From assembly GCF_900101595.1 (NCBI RefSeq), contig NZ_FMYY01000023.1, positions 48,392 through 112,391 on the forward strand: a DNA stretch of 64,000 nucleotides, read 5' to 3'. The notes under the pieces are model-generated. The model did not search any database, was not told the DNA's origin, and worked only from the letters and a program-made list of their open reading frames with translations. This document shows positions 62,017 to 64,000 of the stretch, one piece after another. The DNA is from Paenibacillus sp. cl123. GTDB lineage: Bacteria; Bacillota; Bacilli; Paenibacillales; NBRC-103111. Position 1 is the stretch's first letter. Each line of letters opens with the position of its first letter. The position numbers and the translations under genes were made by a program.

Positions 62017-63102
62017 TTATTTGCCTTCAGCGAATGACGCAACGAGAACGATGAAGGCGATGATTGCAAGCAGTATGATCCAGCCAAGCGGACGGGCGAA
62101 GTTGATTGTCCAGCCGATGCCGACCCGTTTCGGAACGAACAGCGCCGTATCATTCGGGTTGTAGTAGACCATCCCCCCTCCGCGCCAATACCGGTCGTCC
62201 TGAATCGTCGGATCGCCTTGCTGATCCAGATTGTTCCGGACGAGATAGGATACAAAGGCAAGGACAGCGGCGAACAGTAGTACCGGAAGCACGACGGCCA
62301 TGCGAAGCACGACGTTAGCCGGCCATCCGTAGATCATGGAGCCTTGAATGACGCCCATGAACAACACGATGATCAAGGAGAGTCCCCAGAGAAAGAACGA
62401 GGAGACGCGGCGGAATTTCACCTGTCTGTTCATGGACTGCTCCGGATGCTGGGGGTCCAGACTTTGTCTCGTCAGCCGTATGACCGTATTCATAACGCCG
62501 AACAATACAATCATCCCGAGCTGGACAAAGTTCGGCATAAACACAGAGCCTACGGACTTCGGAGAAAATCCGTCCGGAGTGCCGTCCAGCCCATAATGGG
62601 TAACGAGCGTCTGAGGAATCCTGTCCCATACGGAGATGGCGAAAATCACGCAAAGTGCGGCGATAAGCAGATGAACCAAATACCAGCTGTTGCCGATCGT
62701 AGCGGCCTGTCTGGGGAAGCTGAGGCTGGCGACCCGCTTGCCCGAGGCGGGAGCCTGCCAGCGCTGCTCCTCCTTAAGCTTCAGGGCGGCTTGGCGGCAA
62801 TAAATCCACAGCACTCCGATCAGAACAAACTGGAGCAGCAAGCAGAAGAGCACCATGGCTTCCATATTCCCTCCGAATACCGCCGTCCTTGCAAGGCCTG
62901 CCGCTAAGGCAGCCGCAACGGAAGCCGCCGGGGCCATAATTAAAAATTTTCTTCTCAGGGCGCGCACAGCTTCCTGATCCCGCGCTTCCGCCGGGACAAA
63001 TACGCCGAACAGCACCGTGCGCGAACCGATATAAGGCTGCAGACTTAGCATAAGGATGACAACCAGATCCGTCAAAGCCACTCCAAACAAACTCCAATTC
63101 AT
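62017..63102 (-). CDS. DUF1648/DUF5808-type polytopic membrane protein
   Basis: A 361-residue protein with about seven membrane helices. The middle contains the DUF1648 block IPQTLVTHYGLDGTPDGFSPKS, and the C-terminal part holds the DUF5808 block DDRYWRGGGMVYYNPNDTALFVPKRVGIGWTINF (the order is as in YhdP/SdpI-like immunity relatives). The start is ATG 63102 (AAGGAGG 9 bases upstream), sharing one base with the GntR stop (TAATG). SdpI-type proteins give immunity or take part in signalling, but this is weak here; regulation by the linked GntR is expected. Confidence 0.85.
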   Translation of the reverse strand: MNWSLFGVALTDLVVILMLSLQPYIGSRTVLFGVFVPAEARDQEAVRALRRKFLIMAPAASVAAALAAGLARTAVFGGNMEAMVLFCLLLQFVLIGVLWIYCRQAALKLKEEQRWQAPASGKRVASLSFPRQAATIGNSWYLVHLLIAALCVIFAISVWDRIPQTLVTHYGLDGTPDGFSPKSVGSVFMPNFVQLGMIVLFGVMNTVIRLTRQSLDPQHPEQSMNRQVKFRRVSSFFLWGLSLIIVLFMGVIQGSMIYGWPANVVLRMAVVLPVLLFAAVLAFVSYLVRNNLDQQGDPTIQDDRYWRGGGMVYYNPNDTALFVPKRVGIGWTINFARPLGWIILLAIIAFIVLVASFAEGK

Positions 63103-63503
63103 TATGAATCCTCCTTTCCAGAATTCCCTTGCAACTGTCTGAACACATCCAGACACGAGCGGACAAATGTTTCCTCCTGCATGCCCCGGACAACCCCTTC
63201 TGCCGCGAGAGCCTTCAGCTGACGCTCCAGTTTCGCTTCAAATTCAGCCGTCACGCCCGGCATGCCGCCGCTCTGGACGACAACTCCCTGCTTCCGATGT
63301 ATCTGCAGAAAGCCTTCCTGCTTCATGATTTGATAAGCTTTGTTCACGGTGTGCAAATTAATACCGAGATCGGCCGCTAAGCTTCTGACCGAGGGCAAAG
63401 GATCGCCGGGCTTAAGCTGCCCCCTGGCGATGCCTTCGATAATCTGCTCGACCAGCTGCGTGTAGATTGGCACTTCCGACTGCAAGTCAAGTTCCACAAA
63501 CAT
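63102..63503 (-). CDS. GntR-family regulator, YtrA subfamily
   Basis: A 133-residue protein. The N-terminal winged HTH is complete (VPIYTQLVEQIIEGIARGQLKPGDPLPSVRSLAADLGINLHTVNKAYQIMKQEGFLQIHRKQGVVV in blocks) and is followed only by a short helical tail, as in the YtrA group that controls membrane or transport operons. GAGGAGA precedes the ATG. It is coupled to the DUF1648 gene by the TAATG overlap. Confidence 0.9.
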   Translation of the reverse strand: MFVELDLQSEVPIYTQLVEQIIEGIARGQLKPGDPLPSVRSLAADLGINLHTVNKAYQIMKQEGFLQIHRKQGVVVQSGGMPGVTAEFEAKLERQLKALAAEGVVRGMQEETFVRSCLDVFRQLQGNSGKEDS

Positions 63504-63524
63504 GGTTTATCTCCTCAACTATTT

Positions 63525-63543
63525 GTTATATTTAATATATAAC
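63525..63543 (-). promoter_or_regulatory. Palindromic operator and promoter of the GntR/DUF1648 pair
   Basis: GTTATAT (63525-63531) and ATATAAC (63537-63543) are perfect inverted arms, 22 bases before the GntR start. Read on the minus strand, TTGACT is followed after 17 bases by TATATT inside the palindrome, so a bound regulator would block the -10: autorepression is likely. Confidence 0.6.
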
Positions 63544-63958
63544 AGATATAATGTGTATAGTCAACTCAAACTATTCGTTTACCGGTTAGTTTCTACCGCC
63601 CGGCAGGCGTTAGTCCGAGTTTCCGCCCTGCGTTGGCTGTGCCGCGACTTAGGAGTTCTCGTTGAATGACGATGGCGCAGGGGAGTTGTGCGAAAACAAA
63701 CATGTCTTTCAAGGCACAACTCCAGCATGAAAATGAGCAGCGTGCGTTTATCGCAGGTTATGCCATCCCATACTTTTAATACCATGGTGAACACTACGCT
63801 ACGGTTAATGGTGGTTTACCCCTGTGCGAAAACTGTAAGGATCGAACTCTGTGTACAACTCCTTGCTAGCTCCGAATGCCCGTTTGGAGAACTGCGAACA
63901 GAAAAATGGTTAAGCTCGAGTTCATCCTCACCATGGAATTTAGGTTGGAGATGGTGAC
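63544..63958 (+). other. Non-coding region with hairpins, likely IS110-type left end
   Basis: About 415 bases with no supported gene before an IS110-like start codon. Structures: GGAGTTGTGC (63682-63691) with GCACAACTCC (63714-63723); TCCGAA/TTTGGA (63871-63888); TCACCAT (63928-63934) with ATGGTGA (63951-63957), which brackets the ribosome site TTGGAG. TGTGCGAAAAC occurs twice (about 63687 and 63823). In the IS110 group this position encodes the bridge RNA; its presence here is inferred, not shown. The element's left boundary was not found. Confidence 0.4.
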
Positions 63959-64000
63959 ATGGAAGTATTGTATTCGCGGTGCGCCGGAATGGACGTCCAT
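63959..64000 (+). mobile_element. IS110-family recombinase, first 14 codons (runs off window)
   Basis: ATG 63959 with TTGGAG 8 bases upstream opens a frame reading MEVLYSRCAGMDVH up to the edge. The G-M/L-D-V-H block is the usual start of IS110-family DEDD recombinases, its Asp being the first catalytic residue. Only 42 bases are visible, so the family call rests on this short motif and needs the next 1.2 kb to confirm. Confidence 0.6.

Noticed and set aside
63579..63957. Two small open frames on opposite strands near the right edge
   Set aside because: No family, no ribosome site, and they lie in the structured non-coding region before the IS110-like start.
1..64000. tRNA or rRNA genes
   Set aside because: No cloverleaf or rRNA-like sequence was noticed in any gap longer than 70 bases; this was by eye and not with a covariance model.

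Overview
The window looks like a chromosomal segment of a Paenibacillus/Cohnella-type Firmicute (Paenibacillaceae). This is inferred from strong GGAGG-type ribosome binding sites, frequent GTG/TTG starts, YesM/YesN-type two-component pairs, LplB/YtcP-type sugar permeases without a linked ATPase, Yip1 and DUF5696 proteins, and multidomain secreted glycosidases. About 80% of it is a plant-cell-wall sugar acquisition island read almost entirely on the + strand. No rRNA, tRNA or CRISPR array was seen.

Region A (1-26030) is a large co-directional cluster. It starts with the 3' end of an AraC-type regulator, then a lipoprotein solute-binding protein, a 980-residue membrane-anchored solute-binding protein carrying two beta-sandwich modules, two permeases, an NHL-repeat protein, a Yip1 protein, a DUF5696 protein and two more permeases. 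This is followed by what reads as a complete intracellular D-apiose catabolic route: a GH140 apiosidase-like enzyme (frees apiose), ApnL (D-apionolactonase), OiaX (RuBisCO-like decarboxylase), OiaK (DUF1537 kinase), ApnO (oxidoisomerase) and ApsD (D-apiose dehydrogenase), then a GntR/FCD regulator and cytoplasmic GH2 and GH3 glycosidases. The route would run apiose > apionolactone > apionate > 3-oxo-isoapionate > its 4-phosphate > L-erythrulose-1-phosphate.

Region B (26148-51030) holds two paralogous five-gene modules in the same order: lipoprotein SBP, LplB-type permease, YtcP-type permease, YesM sensor kinase, YesN response regulator (26148-33285 and 38183-45239). Secreted or cytoplasmic glycosidases follow: a clan GH-A enzyme with CBM and FN3 domains, a BNR/sialidase-fold protein with a LamG-like domain, a 1214-residue GH30 protein with CBM9, cohesin-like and dockerin-like modules, and a GH42-like enzyme. 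A 19-bp-stem terminator closes the island near 51.1 kb.

Region C (51139-64000) is a mosaic of small units: AraC regulators, a MarR gene behind a three-copy 14-bp repeat, an ABC-F ATPase behind a leader peptide and terminator (probable drug-inducible attenuation), a PhyH dioxygenase, a chimeric decayed locus (solute-binding protein 5' end joined to a HAD 3' end), a DMT permease, a metallophosphoesterase, a DeoR regulator, and a GntR/DUF1648 membrane protein pair with a palindromic operator. The first 14 codons of an apparent IS110-family recombinase lie at the right edge, preceded by structured non-coding DNA.

Four permease pairs but no ATP-binding subunit are present, so a shared MsmX-type ATPase elsewhere is expected. 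All functions are read from sequence motifs and family knowledge; no database search was run.
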